NCBI GenBank assembly: GCA_034520365.1
Contig: JAXHNP010000004.1
Location: 1 to 64,000, forward strand
Direction: 5' to 3'
Source of the DNA: Desulfobacterales bacterium
GTDB taxonomy: Bacteria > Desulfobacterota > Desulfobacteria > Desulfobacterales > Desulfosalsimonadaceae
DNA length: 64,000 bases
Every line of letters starts with the position of its first letter. Within the stretch, counting starts at the first letter, position 1. Of the stretch, positions 51,497 to 60,752 are shown piece after piece. Under the pieces are notes generated by a model, which saw only the letters and a program-made list of their open reading frames with translations, was not told the origin of the DNA and ran no database searches. Both the position numbers and the translations under genes were made by a program.

Positions 51497-52881
51497 TTCA
51501 TGATCTCCTTCATATCCGAAACCGTCCGGACCAGGTTCACCGCCTGGCCGTCGCTGACGCGCCGATGGCCAACCACAATAACCCGGTCGCCGGGTTTTAG
51601 GCCGTCTGTGACCTGGATCTGCCAGCCTTCCTGGATGCCGGTTTGAATGTTTCTGGCATGGGCGGTCTCATCGTTTATCACATAGACCGTCTGCCGATTG
51701 TTTAGGGAAATGATTGAATAGAGCGGGATGGACAGGGCCTTGGAAACTTCCCTTTTGACAATATCCACCCGGGCGAACATATCCGGCAGGATTTCATGGT
51801 TCGGATTATCGATTTCGAGTTCCAGTTTGTAGAGCCGCGCCTGCGGATCGCTGGCAATGGAGAGAAAGTATTTTTTAGCCGGGAAGGCCTTATCCGCCAG
51901 GGCATCAAAGCGGACCATGTAGTCATTTACACTTCGGACGGCGCTGACATCGGATTCCGGGATGCCCACATTCACCTTGACCCGGTCCATCTGGATGACT
52001 TCGGCAATCGCGTCGGCCGTGTTAATATATTGGCCCTTTTCGATATAAAGCTGATTCAGGGTCCCGGTAATCGGGCTTTTTATAGTGCAGCGGTCGAGAT
52101 TGAGCCGGGCAGCGTCCCTCTCCGCCTTGAAGCGCTCGACCTGCGCCGTGATATCGTCCAGTTGCGCGCGCGGGGCCAGCTGCTGGGCGTATAGTTTTTC
52201 CACCCGGTTTTTCGAGGCAAGCGCCGTATCATAGGCGGCTTTTGCCGCCTTAAGGGCGATTTCGTAGTCGCTTTTATCCAAAACCGCGATGATATCGCCC
52301 TCTTTGACCGGTGTGCCCTTTTCCATATGTTTTTCGATGACTTCGCCGCGGACCTCGGCGATCACATTGAATTTTATCCAGGGCTCCACCACGCCGGGCA
52401 GATTGATCCGGTCCCGGATGGTTTCCGGGGCGAGCTCAAGGGCCACGACATTCACATCCGGCCGGTCCATGCGGATATCAAGTTTATTTTCCGCCATCTG
52501 CTGTTTGATGTCGGCAATCTGGCGGTCAAGCTTTTCCTGCTGGTTCTTGACGAGCTCGGATAGGGGCATGTGGAGAATGGTTTTTACCTGATCGGCAGAG
52601 AGGCCGAGTTCGGCCTGCATGCGCTCGGCGGCGGTTTTCTGGTCCGCGGATGTTTTTAAAATCGCTGCCACGGTATCGATCTTTCCCGCTGCCAGCTGCA
52701 TGCTTTCAAGCGCGCTTAAGCCCTTTTTGACCGCCTCCAGCCGATCCTTCTTGGTGTTTACCATCTGGCCCAGGACAATAACGGCGCCCAGCAGCAAAAG
52801 AATCGGAAGGGCGCCCCACAGGCGCATTAAAAGCTTTTTCCCCCGGGATGTTCGGGGGCGGCTATCCGGTTTGGGGTTCAT
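51493..52881 (-). CDS. RND efflux periplasmic adaptor (membrane fusion protein)
   Basis: 462 residues. One N-terminal membrane helix (LMRLWGALPILLLLGAVIVLG), then an unusually long helical region with many Gln/Lys before the barrel-sandwich (GVVEPWIKFNVIAEVRGEVIEKHMEKGTPVKEGDIIAVLD), a coiled-coil hairpin, and the beta-barrel and membrane-proximal domains. It links the permease to an outer-membrane channel. First gene of the two-gene operon. Confidence 0.9.
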   Translation of the reverse strand: MNPKPDSRPRTSRGKKLLMRLWGALPILLLLGAVIVLGQMVNTKKDRLEAVKKGLSALESMQLAAGKIDTVAAILKTSADQKTAAERMQAELGLSADQVKTILHMPLSELVKNQQEKLDRQIADIKQQMAENKLDIRMDRPDVNVVALELAPETIRDRINLPGVVEPWIKFNVIAEVRGEVIEKHMEKGTPVKEGDIIAVLDKSDYEIALKAAKAAYDTALASKNRVEKLYAQQLAPRAQLDDITAQVERFKAERDAARLNLDRCTIKSPITGTLNQLYIEKGQYINTADAIAEVIQMDRVKVNVGIPESDVSAVRSVNDYMVRFDALADKAFPAKKYFLSIASDPQARLYKLELEIDNPNHEILPDMFARVDIVKREVSKALSIPLYSIISLNNRQTVYVINDETAHARNIQTGIQEGWQIQVTDGLKPGDRVIVVGHRRVSDGQAVNLVRTVSDMKEIMN

Positions 52882-52954
52882 GGCATGGGGTCTCCTGTTC
52901 GGATTGTATCAGCGGAGTTTAATACACCGGAATTGTTACCGGATCAAATTATTT

Positions 52955-53068
52955 TTAGGCCGGCGGCGAAATTTCTTCCAGGGCCATGCGCGCCTGATCC
53001 CCGTCTGCTTCAATCCATTGGCATTTGACCAGGCAGTCGCCGTAAAAATCGCATCGGTCTTCTTTAAT
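52955..53068 (-). CDS. Possible 37-residue Cys-rich protein with ATT start
   Basis: A frame of 37 codons ends at TAA 52957-52955 and reads KEDRCDFYGDCLVKCQWIEADG, then QARMALEEI. Three Cys and an even composition look protein-like. There is no ATG, GTG or TTG, but ATT at 53068-53066 has AAAGGAG 9 bases upstream. It lies in the 310 bases between the efflux operon and the AsmA-like gene. Rare ATT starts are known (infC). This is a tentative call. Confidence 0.35.
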   Translation of the reverse strand: MKEDRCDFYGDCLVKCQWIEADGDQARMALEEISPPA

Positions 53069-53191
53069 ATGGGAATTCTCCTTTAAAAAACGGCTATGGG
53101 GAATTATGATGTAGATGGTATCTGGTTTGAATAATCAACCTGTCTATATCATAACAAAATCGAATTTGGATATTATTTTTAAGGGCATTGC

Positions 53192-56100
53192 ATGATGCGG
53201 AAAAAGACCTGGGCGCTGATAGCAGTTGTTATTATTCTATTGATCGTAGTCAGCGGCGTAGGGCTTTATTTTGGCCTTACTGCGCCGGGCTTTTTGACGC
53301 CCCGGATTGAAAAAGCCATGGGCGAGCGGCTGAACGCCGATGTCCGGATGCGGGGGGTTGATTTCAGCCTTTTATCCGGTGTCCATATTGAAGAATTGGC
53401 GCTTTCGCCTGCGGAAATCAGGGGTAAACCCGGGGCAGAAGCCCCGCTGGCACTTACGGACATCCGGATCCGGCATTCATGGCTGTCCTTGCTCCGTGGT
53501 AAATACCGGCCCACCCGGGTGATCGTTGAAAAATTAAATGCCCGTATGGCGCCGGAATATGTGGATTGGCTCTCCGGAATCGAGCCGCCTGACCCGTCAA
53601 GGCCAAAGCCGGAAATCGATATAAAAAACGGACGTCTCAAACTGCAATGGCCTGTCTTTACGCGGCCGGTTCAGATCAACAATTTAAATTTTTCCGTCTG
53701 GCCCGAGGCCGGCGGAAAGAAGGTGACGGGCACATCGCGTTTTGAATTCGGAAAAAACCGCGTACGCATGGGCTTTGAGGTGATGCCGGAGAGCGGTGAG
53801 ATCAACACCCGCTTTACCCTTCACGGCTTTGATTTGTCCGCCCTGCCGGCGGTTGAATCAGAAAAGGCCGTTTTTGAACCGGAAAAACTGGAGATGGCCG
53901 GGATTCTGTCCGGCACCCTCGCCATACACCTGGCGTCCGAGGGCCGCCGGCCGGATTTAAACGGAGAGATTACGGTATCCGGGCTTTCCGCCCGGTATCC
54001 GGGGGTTCCGTTTGAATTTGAAAACGGATTTGCCAAACTGAGCGTCACGGATAACACGGTGGCTATTCGGGATGGAGCGATTAACTGCGCCCAGGGGGGG
54101 GTTGAGATTCCGGCGGCAGGCCTCCGGTTTGAGAATCAATCTCTGACGTGTGCCTGGCTTCGGGCCAGCGTGAGCGGCATTGATGTGCCGGTAATCGCCG
54201 ATGAAAGGCTTTTGGCGTTTTTGCCGGAGCATTACCGGCCCCAATTGGACGGCGGCAAAGCCACGGGCGGAGTCTATTTGCGGTGGCAGCCGGGCGATGA
54301 TTTAAGCTATTCCGGTGATTTTATGCTGACCGGCGTTTCCGGCAGTATGCCGGCGTATGAAACCGATTTTTCCGAATTGGATGCCAATGTCAGTCTTTCC
54401 GCACCCGGCCGTATCGTGATTCGCCAGGCCCGGGCCCGGGTGCTCGGCGGGCGCGCGGAGGCGGCCGGGTCCTGTCAGTTTATCGGGGGTAAAATTAAAA
54501 ATCCGGCATTGGAATTACGCCTGGCGGATGTCACTGAGACTTCCCATGTGGTGTCCCGGCTGCCGGCGGGGGTCCGCAATGTCATCGACAAGGCGGGCTT
54601 TAAGGGCTCGGAAATTGACGGCTTAATCGCATTGCAGCCCGGTCATACCAAGGTGGATCTCTCGATTGCGGCGCGTCAGGCAGAACTTCCGGATCTGCCC
54701 ATTCAACTGACCGATCCGCATCTGGATGTGAGGTGGACATCAGAGGCCAGGCGGGTGGTCTTTGACAATGTGCGGGCCAAATTCAACGGGAGCCCTTTGG
54801 CTGGCTCCGGCACCCTGGTATTTGGCCGGAAGTCCCCCTATTTAAATTTTTCGATCTTGGGGCGCTATCTGCCGGTAAATAATCAGGTTCTGGAATGGGC
54901 CGGGCTTGAGCTGAAAAACTGGCGCGCCGGCGGAAGGTTTGACATTGAAATGCGGGCCAAGCAGTGGTGGCCTTCCGGGACCGGCGCCGCCGAATTTCTG
55001 GATAATATGCGGGTGCAGGTCGATATGCGGGATGGGGTGCTTCACCATCCGGAAGCCGGCAAACTGGCGGAAAACATCAGCGGCCATTTGATGCTTGATA
55101 GGGAAGGTGTGCACTTTTCCAGTCTGATCGGGGATGTATATGGTATCGGTCTGCGGGGCAGCGGCCGGGTTCCCTTTTCTGAGGACTCGGAAAACGCTTA
55201 TTTTCGCATGGAATCGGAAAATATTTCCCTTGATGAAAAACTTTATGACCGCCTGCCGTTTGATATCGGCCTGAAGGAGCTGGGCCTGGCCGGACAGTGC
55301 GAAGTAAAGGGCGAGCTTCAGGGGATCGGCCTTAAGGACAAGCCGTTTTCCGGTAACATGACCATGTTGATGCATCATGTGGAAATGCAGCCAAAAGCGA
55401 CCAGGATCAACGCCAGCGGCACCGCCCGAGTAACGGTTAGCGCCCCGAACTGGCAGGAATTTGAAATTTCGGGGGTGATGGAACTGGATGGCCTCTCCTA
55501 CGGCAACCTGGACGCGGAGCGGGTGTCCGCAGATTTTGCCTATAAAGATCGTATGCTTGACATCCCGGAGTTGGTGGTTGGGGCTTACGGCGGCAAATTG
55601 AATTTTAAGGAGACCCGGATCGATACGACTGCCGGATCATGGCAGACCCAAGCGCACATGGCGCATTTGGATCTGGAAAGCCTGGTGGGGGCATTCGGTG
55701 TAGAGGGCCGGAAGGCGCCGTCCGGCGTGATGCGCGGGGATATAGAGATGAGCGGCCGTGGTCTAAACCCCGGGACATTCTCGGGCGAGGGCACCATAAA
55801 AATCGGCCGGGGCCGGCTTTACAGCTTCCCTGTGCTGGTTTCGGTGTTTAACGTGCTGGATTTGAAGCTTCCGCGGCAAAGCCCGGTGACCGATGCTTAC
55901 GGGGACTTTCGCATCGATGAGGGACGGCTCGCGATCCGGGATCTGCTTTTCTCCGGCGGCTCGGTCCCCGCCCATATGGAGGGCGAGATCTCCCTGGATT
56001 CAGCCGGCAGCCTGAAACAAATGCCCATCGATCTGATCGTCACCGTGGCCAAGCAGGAGGGCATCCTGGATCAGATCCCTTTGCTTAACTGGGCCAAACA

Positions 56101-56263
56101 TTATACGGTGGATTATTTGCGGCGGCTTGTACTGCAGGCCCGGGTCAAGGGCACCTTCGGGGATTATAAAGTCGACACCCTCTCAAGCCCGCTGACCAGT
56201 CCGATCCGGAAAATGTTTTCCCTGCTGGAGCGGTTTACCCCGGCACCGCCGGGTGGCAACTGA
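53192..56263 (+). CDS. AsmA-like membrane-anchored protein
   Basis: 1023 residues. A single N-terminal helix (WALIAVVIILLIVVSGVGLYFGL) anchors a long repetitive beta-rich periplasmic body, with the typical AsmA/YhdP/TamB start: VRMRGVDFSLLSGVHIEELAL and IRIRHSWLSLLRGKYRPTRVIVEKL. The C-terminal part (GRLAIRDLLFSGGSVPAHMEGEISLDSAGSL) is the AsmA C-terminal domain. Such proteins are thought to form hydrophobic grooves that move phospholipid to the outer membrane. AAGGGCA precedes ATG 53192. Confidence 0.8.
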   Translation: MMRKKTWALIAVVIILLIVVSGVGLYFGLTAPGFLTPRIEKAMGERLNADVRMRGVDFSLLSGVHIEELALSPAEIRGKPGAEAPLALTDIRIRHSWLSLLRGKYRPTRVIVEKLNARMAPEYVDWLSGIEPPDPSRPKPEIDIKNGRLKLQWPVFTRPVQINNLNFSVWPEAGGKKVTGTSRFEFGKNRVRMGFEVMPESGEINTRFTLHGFDLSALPAVESEKAVFEPEKLEMAGILSGTLAIHLASEGRRPDLNGEITVSGLSARYPGVPFEFENGFAKLSVTDNTVAIRDGAINCAQGGVEIPAAGLRFENQSLTCAWLRASVSGIDVPVIADERLLAFLPEHYRPQLDGGKATGGVYLRWQPGDDLSYSGDFMLTGVSGSMPAYETDFSELDANVSLSAPGRIVIRQARARVLGGRAEAAGSCQFIGGKIKNPALELRLADVTETSHVVSRLPAGVRNVIDKAGFKGSEIDGLIALQPGHTKVDLSIAARQAELPDLPIQLTDPHLDVRWTSEARRVVFDNVRAKFNGSPLAGSGTLVFGRKSPYLNFSILGRYLPVNNQVLEWAGLELKNWRAGGRFDIEMRAKQWWPSGTGAAEFLDNMRVQVDMRDGVLHHPEAGKLAENISGHLMLDREGVHFSSLIGDVYGIGLRGSGRVPFSEDSENAYFRMESENISLDEKLYDRLPFDIGLKELGLAGQCEVKGELQGIGLKDKPFSGNMTMLMHHVEMQPKATRINASGTARVTVSAPNWQEFEISGVMELDGLSYGNLDAERVSADFAYKDRMLDIPELVVGAYGGKLNFKETRIDTTAGSWQTQAHMAHLDLESLVGAFGVEGRKAPSGVMRGDIEMSGRGLNPGTFSGEGTIKIGRGRLYSFPVLVSVFNVLDLKLPRQSPVTDAYGDFRIDEGRLAIRDLLFSGGSVPAHMEGEISLDSAGSLKQMPIDLIVTVAKQEGILDQIPLLNWAKHYTVDYLRRLVLQARVKGTFGDYKVDTLSSPLTSPIRKMFSLLERFTPAPPGGN

Positions 56264-56272
56264 TGGCTTCCT

Positions 56273-56374
56273 CATAAGTCCAATTTCTGCGTTGCGCTGC
56301 ATCCCTCGGAATTTCACGTACGAGCAAGTACGCTGCATTCCTCGGGATTTGCGCGCCTTGAACTTGAACTTATG
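56273..56374. repeat. Palindromic intergenic repeat
   Basis: CATAAGT (56273-56279) and ACTTATG (56368-56374) bracket about 100 bases with internal near-repeats of GCTGCAT-CCCTCGGAATTT and GCTGCAT-TCCTCGGGATTT. It can fold back on itself and codes for nothing. It resembles other short palindromic elements seen between genes in deltaproteobacterial genomes. It separates the AsmA-like and SagB-type genes. Confidence 0.55.
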
Positions 56375-56425
56375 ACTTTGCCATCCCTAATCGATATGAT
56401 TCGTTTATTTTACTGGGAGGTTTTT

Positions 56426-57958
56426 ATGTCCCATACCGTCAAATCCTATCATCGGTTTACCGGTTATGACCGGTATAACATGTCCCCGCATTATCTGGAC
56501 TGGGCCAGTCAGCCTGCCCAGTTTAAAAATTATCCGGGGGTCACCACGGTTTCCCTGCCCGAAGCTTCCGATATTTACCGAATGCCCCTGATCGAGGCCT
56601 GCCAAAATGCGGCGGAAAAACCGGCCGCGGTGCTTCCGGGTGCGGCGGCGCTTGCCCGGGTTTTTACCCTGGCCTGCGGACTAACCGCCAAGGCCCGGCA
56701 GCCGGGCGGTGATTTTTGCTTTCGCAGTGCGCCCTCTGCCGGCGCCCTTTACCCCAATGAGCTCTACCTGATCTGGCCGGGTTCATCGGAGTTGGATGCG
56801 GGGGTCTATCATTTCGGTTTCCAGCATCGCAAATTAGCGCCCCTTCGCACCGGCGATTTTGCCCGCGTCTTTGAGCAGGCGTTTGGGTCGAAGGATGAAA
56901 CTCCCGCCGCTCGGTTTCTGGTTTCCGGCATCTTTTTCAGAAGCGCGTGGAAATATCGCAGCCGGGCGTATCGCTATGTTTTAATGGATGCCGGGCACCT
57001 GATCGAGAATTTGCGGCTGGCCATATCAGCGGCCGGGTTTCCGGCGCGGCTGGAGCTGGCATTTGATGATTTGGCAGCGGATCAACTCCTGGGGGTGAAC
57101 CCGGATCGGGAGGGATGTCTCGGCGGCCTGAAAATTCCGGTTACAGATACCGATTCAGGCGCCGCAGCCGAGCCCCGCATTGACCCGCTGCCGGAAACAT
57201 TTGCCGAAGCCAGCCGGGTATCTGAAAAAGAGATCGAATACGAAGCCATTCTGGATATTCATCGGGCCGGCCGTAAATTGACGGATCGCGGCCCATCAAC
57301 GGCCGACCCGGCTGAAGTGTTGGGCCTGACTGCAGATGACTGGACACCGCTAACAGCCATCGCCTCTGATGATCAGATTGCCGGGGCCCCGGTAATGGAT
57401 TATGCGGAAGCTTCGCTGCGGCGGCGCTCCCGGCGAAACTTTGTCAAAGACCCCATGACAGCGGCCCAGTTCGCCTATTTGCTCAACCTTGTGAGCGGGG
57501 CCAGGGGCAGGGCTGTTCAAAATCAGCCGGATGGCGCCGCGCAAATCGTCTGTGGATGCCTCGTGGGGAATGTGTCGGGAATGGCTCCGGGGTTTTATCT
57601 GTTGGACATGGAAAAGCGGCAATTGGGCCGGGTCTATACGGGGGATAAACGGGGGAATATGACCGCCATATGTTTAAATCAGGCATGGCTTGCCAATGCC
57701 GCGGCACATTTCGTATTAATGACCAATCTGGAAGGCTTGGACCAGGCATTCGGGGCCCGGGGGTACCGGTATGCCATGATCGGCGCCGGCCGGCTGGGGC
57801 ATCTCCTGTATCTCGGGGCTACCGCCCTTGGCATGGGATGCTGCGGCATCGGGGCGTTTTACGACGGGGAGGCCCGGCAGCTTCTGGGCCTGACTGAGGC
57901 CTCGGATATGCTGTATTTACTGGCTGTGGGGCAGACCAAATCCGGTGGGGCTTTCTGA
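56426..57958 (+). CDS. SagB/ThcOx-type dehydrogenase with two nitroreductase domains
   Basis: 510 residues from ATG 56426 (GGGAGG upstream); an earlier in-frame start at 56372 lies in the repeat. The N-terminal domain has SHTVKSYHRFTGYDRYNMSP and FRSAPSAGALYPNELYLI, typical of SagB-type proteins. The C-terminal domain has RRRSRRNFVKDPMTAAQFAYLLNLV and AIGAGRLGHLLYLGATALGMGCC-like residues, a second FMN domain. SagB enzymes oxidise azolines to azoles in peptide modification; no cyclodehydratase or precursor is near, so the role is uncertain. It is 81 bases before the first dehydratase-like gene. Confidence 0.78.
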   Translation: MSHTVKSYHRFTGYDRYNMSPHYLDWASQPAQFKNYPGVTTVSLPEASDIYRMPLIEACQNAAEKPAAVLPGAAALARVFTLACGLTAKARQPGGDFCFRSAPSAGALYPNELYLIWPGSSELDAGVYHFGFQHRKLAPLRTGDFARVFEQAFGSKDETPAARFLVSGIFFRSAWKYRSRAYRYVLMDAGHLIENLRLAISAAGFPARLELAFDDLAADQLLGVNPDREGCLGGLKIPVTDTDSGAAAEPRIDPLPETFAEASRVSEKEIEYEAILDIHRAGRKLTDRGPSTADPAEVLGLTADDWTPLTAIASDDQIAGAPVMDYAEASLRRRSRRNFVKDPMTAAQFAYLLNLVSGARGRAVQNQPDGAAQIVCGCLVGNVSGMAPGFYLLDMEKRQLGRVYTGDKRGNMTAICLNQAWLANAAAHFVLMTNLEGLDQAFGARGYRYAMIGAGRLGHLLYLGATALGMGCCGIGAFYDGEARQLLGLTEASDMLYLLAVGQTKSGGAF

Positions 57959-58039
57959 AGTTCGGGGGCAAGGATAATTCTTTGTCAAAATGCGGCGCGA
58001 TTGGTATGTATCGCCAAGGACAGGGAAGCGAAAGCATAT

Positions 58040-59140
58040 ATGATTGACCATCTAAAGGAATTAAAAAAAGCGGGCCGGCCGGTCATCGGGTGCTTTCCTT
58101 TGTATCCGCCCCTGGCGCTTTTTCACAGCCTGGATTTGATGCCGGCGGTGCTCTGGGGATTTAGGGGCGATTTCGATCAAACCCCGCAAAGCGACAGGCA
58201 TCTCCAGAATTACACCTGCTCGGTGGCCCGGCACATGACCGAGTTTCTGTTCTCCGAGGCGGGCGGTCTGGTGGATGGGCTGTTTATGTACAATGCCTGC
58301 GATACGCTGCGCAATCTCCCGGAAATTATCCAAAGAAACTTGAATCAGGCCGGCCGGCGGGTGCCGTTTTTTCATATCCATGTGCCCATGACCCCGCCGC
58401 ATCAAACCGATGCCGGCGAGTATCTGGAAAATGAAATCAATGGCCTGATTGCGGATCTTGAAAACGAATTTGGCCGGAATTTCAGCACAGATGCGTTTAA
58501 AAAAAGCATCGATCATCTGGAAAAGCGCCGCGGGATTACCCTGGACGCGGAAGATGCGGTGGCGCAGGGAAGACTTGATTTTCAGTTTTTTGCCAAAACC
58601 CTGCACCTTGCCTGGGCCGCGCCGGGGATGCATCAGCCTGATAGACTGGCCGGATGGCTGGGCAAACAGGCCCTTAATGAAGCGAATTCGGATAAACCGG
58701 GAATTATTGTAAGCGGTATCCTTCCGCCGCCGGATTCGCTGATATCTGCCATCGAGGCGTCCGGTTTGCGGATCGCGGGAAATGACATCGCTTCGCTGCA
58801 CCGGACATACGCGGCCATGCCGGCCGCTGCCACCGATCCGGCGGCCTATTACCGGGATTTCTACACCAATCATTATCCCTGCCCCACGCTGCTTTATACC
58901 GGAGACCGCCGCCTTTCCGCCCTGCTGGAGAGGTGCCGGAAAACCGGGGCAGCGGGCGTGGTGTTTGTGGGCGAAAAATTTTGCGAGTATGAGTATTTTG
59001 AGTTTCCCTATCTGGAAAAAAAGTTGCGGGAGCAGGGGATTCAGACGCTCATGATCGAAGCGGCGATCGGCGATGATGCCCAGACCGCCCAGCAGACCGC
59101 CCGGATTGAGGCCTTTGCCGAAATGCTGAATAATGACTGA
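58040..59140 (+). CDS. 2-hydroxyacyl-CoA dehydratase-family subunit
   Basis: 366 residues from ATG 58040 (a GTG/ATG further upstream at 58001 is possible). GCFPLYPP, YNACDTLRNLPEII and HIHVPMTPPHQTDAGEYL belong to the HgdB/BcrC fold that binds a double-cubane or [4Fe-4S] cluster; C in NACDT and EKFCEYEYFEFP are likely ligands. The family removes water from 2-hydroxyacyl-CoA, or in BCR reduces aryl-CoA. It needs an ATP-driven activator (HgdC type), which is not seen here. A paralogue follows, separated by 311 bases of repeats. Confidence 0.8.
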   Translation: MIDHLKELKKAGRPVIGCFPLYPPLALFHSLDLMPAVLWGFRGDFDQTPQSDRHLQNYTCSVARHMTEFLFSEAGGLVDGLFMYNACDTLRNLPEIIQRNLNQAGRRVPFFHIHVPMTPPHQTDAGEYLENEINGLIADLENEFGRNFSTDAFKKSIDHLEKRRGITLDAEDAVAQGRLDFQFFAKTLHLAWAAPGMHQPDRLAGWLGKQALNEANSDKPGIIVSGILPPPDSLISAIEASGLRIAGNDIASLHRTYAAMPAAATDPAAYYRDFYTNHYPCPTLLYTGDRRLSALLERCRKTGAAGVVFVGEKFCEYEYFEFPYLEKKLREQGIQTLMIEAAIGDDAQTAQQTARIEAFAEMLNND

Positions 59141-59220
59141 TAGCGTCGCAAAAAGCGACGGATGCCGCTGAGAGGGCATTTATGCAGTAACTCAATCAAA
59201 AAGTTACCCAAAATCTTTAC

Positions 59221-59301
59221 ATACTGTCATTTCGAGCGGCAGCGAGAAATCTTTAAAATAAGATTCCTCGTCACTATCGTTCCTCGGAATGACAGTAGCG
59301 G
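59221..59301. repeat. 81-bp palindromic interspersed repeat, copy 2
   Basis: The reverse complement of this stretch matches 21578-21658 at 79 of 81 positions. It lies between the two dehydratase-like genes. Its ends, TACTGTCATT and AATGACAGTA, form the same palindrome. Confidence 0.8.
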
Positions 59302-59339
59302 AATGCATTGGAATAACTTTAAATTGTTGATATTCGTAG

Positions 59340-59435
59340 GTTGGGTTGAGGAACGAAACCCAACAAATGACTAAAATCCAATAGCCAATACCTAACACCC
59401 AACACCCAACACCCAACACCCAACACCTAATACCC
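59340..59435. repeat. Inverted repeat plus AACACCC heptamer array
   Basis: GTTGGGTT and AACCCAAC (59340-59347, 59357-59364) are inverted around 9 bases. From 59394 to 59435, four perfect AACACCC units are followed by two degenerate ones (AACACCT, AATACCC). Non-coding; the array ends 16 bases before the next ATG and could change copy number by slippage, thereby altering the leader of that gene. Confidence 0.75.
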
Positions 59436-59451
59436 ATTTCACGGAGCCCCT

Positions 59452-60696
59452 ATGTCAGACGCACGTAAAACCGACGCAGGCACGCATTTGAGCAAAATTA
59501 TGCGGGACAGCTATATGGATCTTCACACCCGGGCCGCCCAGGGGGCGTTTGTGGTATGGATTGCCATCAATGTGCCGGCGGAACTCTTCTCCGGGTTTGA
59601 AAATGTGGTCTGCGCTGTGCCGGAAAGCCATGCGGCCATGAACGCCGGAAAGGGCGTGGGCGCGATTCAATGTGAAAAGGCCGAGCGGATCGGCTATTCC
59701 ATGGATCTTTGCTCATATGCGCGGATCGATATCGGCTGTGCCGCGGACGGCGGCAAGGACTCCCCCGCGTTTGGCCTGCCAAAGCCGGACCTTTTGGTAT
59801 CCAACACCAATAACTGCGCGCTTCTTGCCAAGTGGTTTGACGTGCATCACCGGGAGTGGGGCGTGCCCCATTTTATCCTGGATGTGCCCTTCTGCTACAC
59901 GCCGCAGAAGGAAAAGAACCGGAATTATATCATCCGGCAGTTCAATGATTTGATTCAAACCATTGAAAGGCTTTCCGGCCAGACCTTTGACCGGGAAAAG
60001 GTGCACCAGGCCATGGGCCATACCCATCGGGGGATTGCCCATTGGAAGCGGTTTTTAAGCTATGCCCGGCACCGGCCTTCCGGGATCACCGCATTTGATT
60101 CCTTCGTGCAGATGGCCCCGTTTCTGATCATGCGGGGCACGCCGGCATTTGAAGCCCACTATGAGCTGCTCGCCGATGAGACCGAGGCGCGGGTCCAGGC
60201 CGGGGACTTTCCGGTGCCGAACGAGCGCTACCGCCTGTTCTGGGACAATATCGCGCCATGGCACCAGCTCCGCGACATGTCTGCCAGCCTTGCGGAATTC
60301 GGAGCCAATATCATCGGCGCCACCTATACCTTCTGCATCGGCACCGTTGAGGGGAGTTTTGATTTGTATCAATGTGATGACGATGATCCGCTGCACTATC
60401 TGGCCCGCACCCAGAACAGCTATGTCTGCCCTCATGGCATGAATCTGCGGAGCCAGGCCATGCGCGAGGCGGTTAAAGAGTTACAGATCGATGGGATCGT
60501 TTTTGCCAGCAACCGCTCATGCAAACCCTACTCGGTGACCCAGATGGACCAGCAGCAAATCATGACCGAAGAGTTGGGTATCCCATCGGTTATGATTGAC
60601 GTGGATCATGCCGATGTCCGGAAATACAGCAAGGAAAGCACCTTTACCCGGCTTGAGGCATTGCTTGAGATGATAGACGCCAAACGGGCGGCGTAA
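59452..60696 (+). CDS. 2-hydroxyacyl-CoA dehydratase-family subunit, second paralogue
   Basis: 414 residues; GGAG lies 8 bases before ATG 59452. VVWIAINVPAELF, SNTNNCALLAKWFD, HFILDVPFC and SNRSCKPYS with Cys cluster ligands are those of HgdA/B-like and BcrB/C-like proteins. It likely pairs with the product of the preceding gene as a heterodimer, as the two subunits of the family usually do. Substrate unknown; the activator ATPase is missing from the window. Confidence 0.8.
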   Translation: MSDARKTDAGTHLSKIMRDSYMDLHTRAAQGAFVVWIAINVPAELFSGFENVVCAVPESHAAMNAGKGVGAIQCEKAERIGYSMDLCSYARIDIGCAADGGKDSPAFGLPKPDLLVSNTNNCALLAKWFDVHHREWGVPHFILDVPFCYTPQKEKNRNYIIRQFNDLIQTIERLSGQTFDREKVHQAMGHTHRGIAHWKRFLSYARHRPSGITAFDSFVQMAPFLIMRGTPAFEAHYELLADETEARVQAGDFPVPNERYRLFWDNIAPWHQLRDMSASLAEFGANIIGATYTFCIGTVEGSFDLYQCDDDDPLHYLARTQNSYVCPHGMNLRSQAMREAVKELQIDGIVFASNRSCKPYSVTQMDQQQIMTEELGIPSVMIDVDHADVRKYSKESTFTRLEALLEMIDAKRAA

Positions 60697-60752
60697 GCCC
60701 GGGATTTCCAATTTAACTGCATCTGCCTTAAATCCGGCAGATCTTATGGGAT

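Noticed and set aside
56426-57958. SagB-type gene as evidence of an azole-peptide (TOMM) cluster
   Set aside because: No cyclodehydratase (SagC/SagD), precursor peptide or transporter gene is near; the neighbours are CoA-thioester Fe-S enzymes.
59394-59435. Heptamer array considered as a CRISPR remnant
   Set aside because: The units are 7 bases with no spacers and no cas genes; it is a simple tandem repeat.
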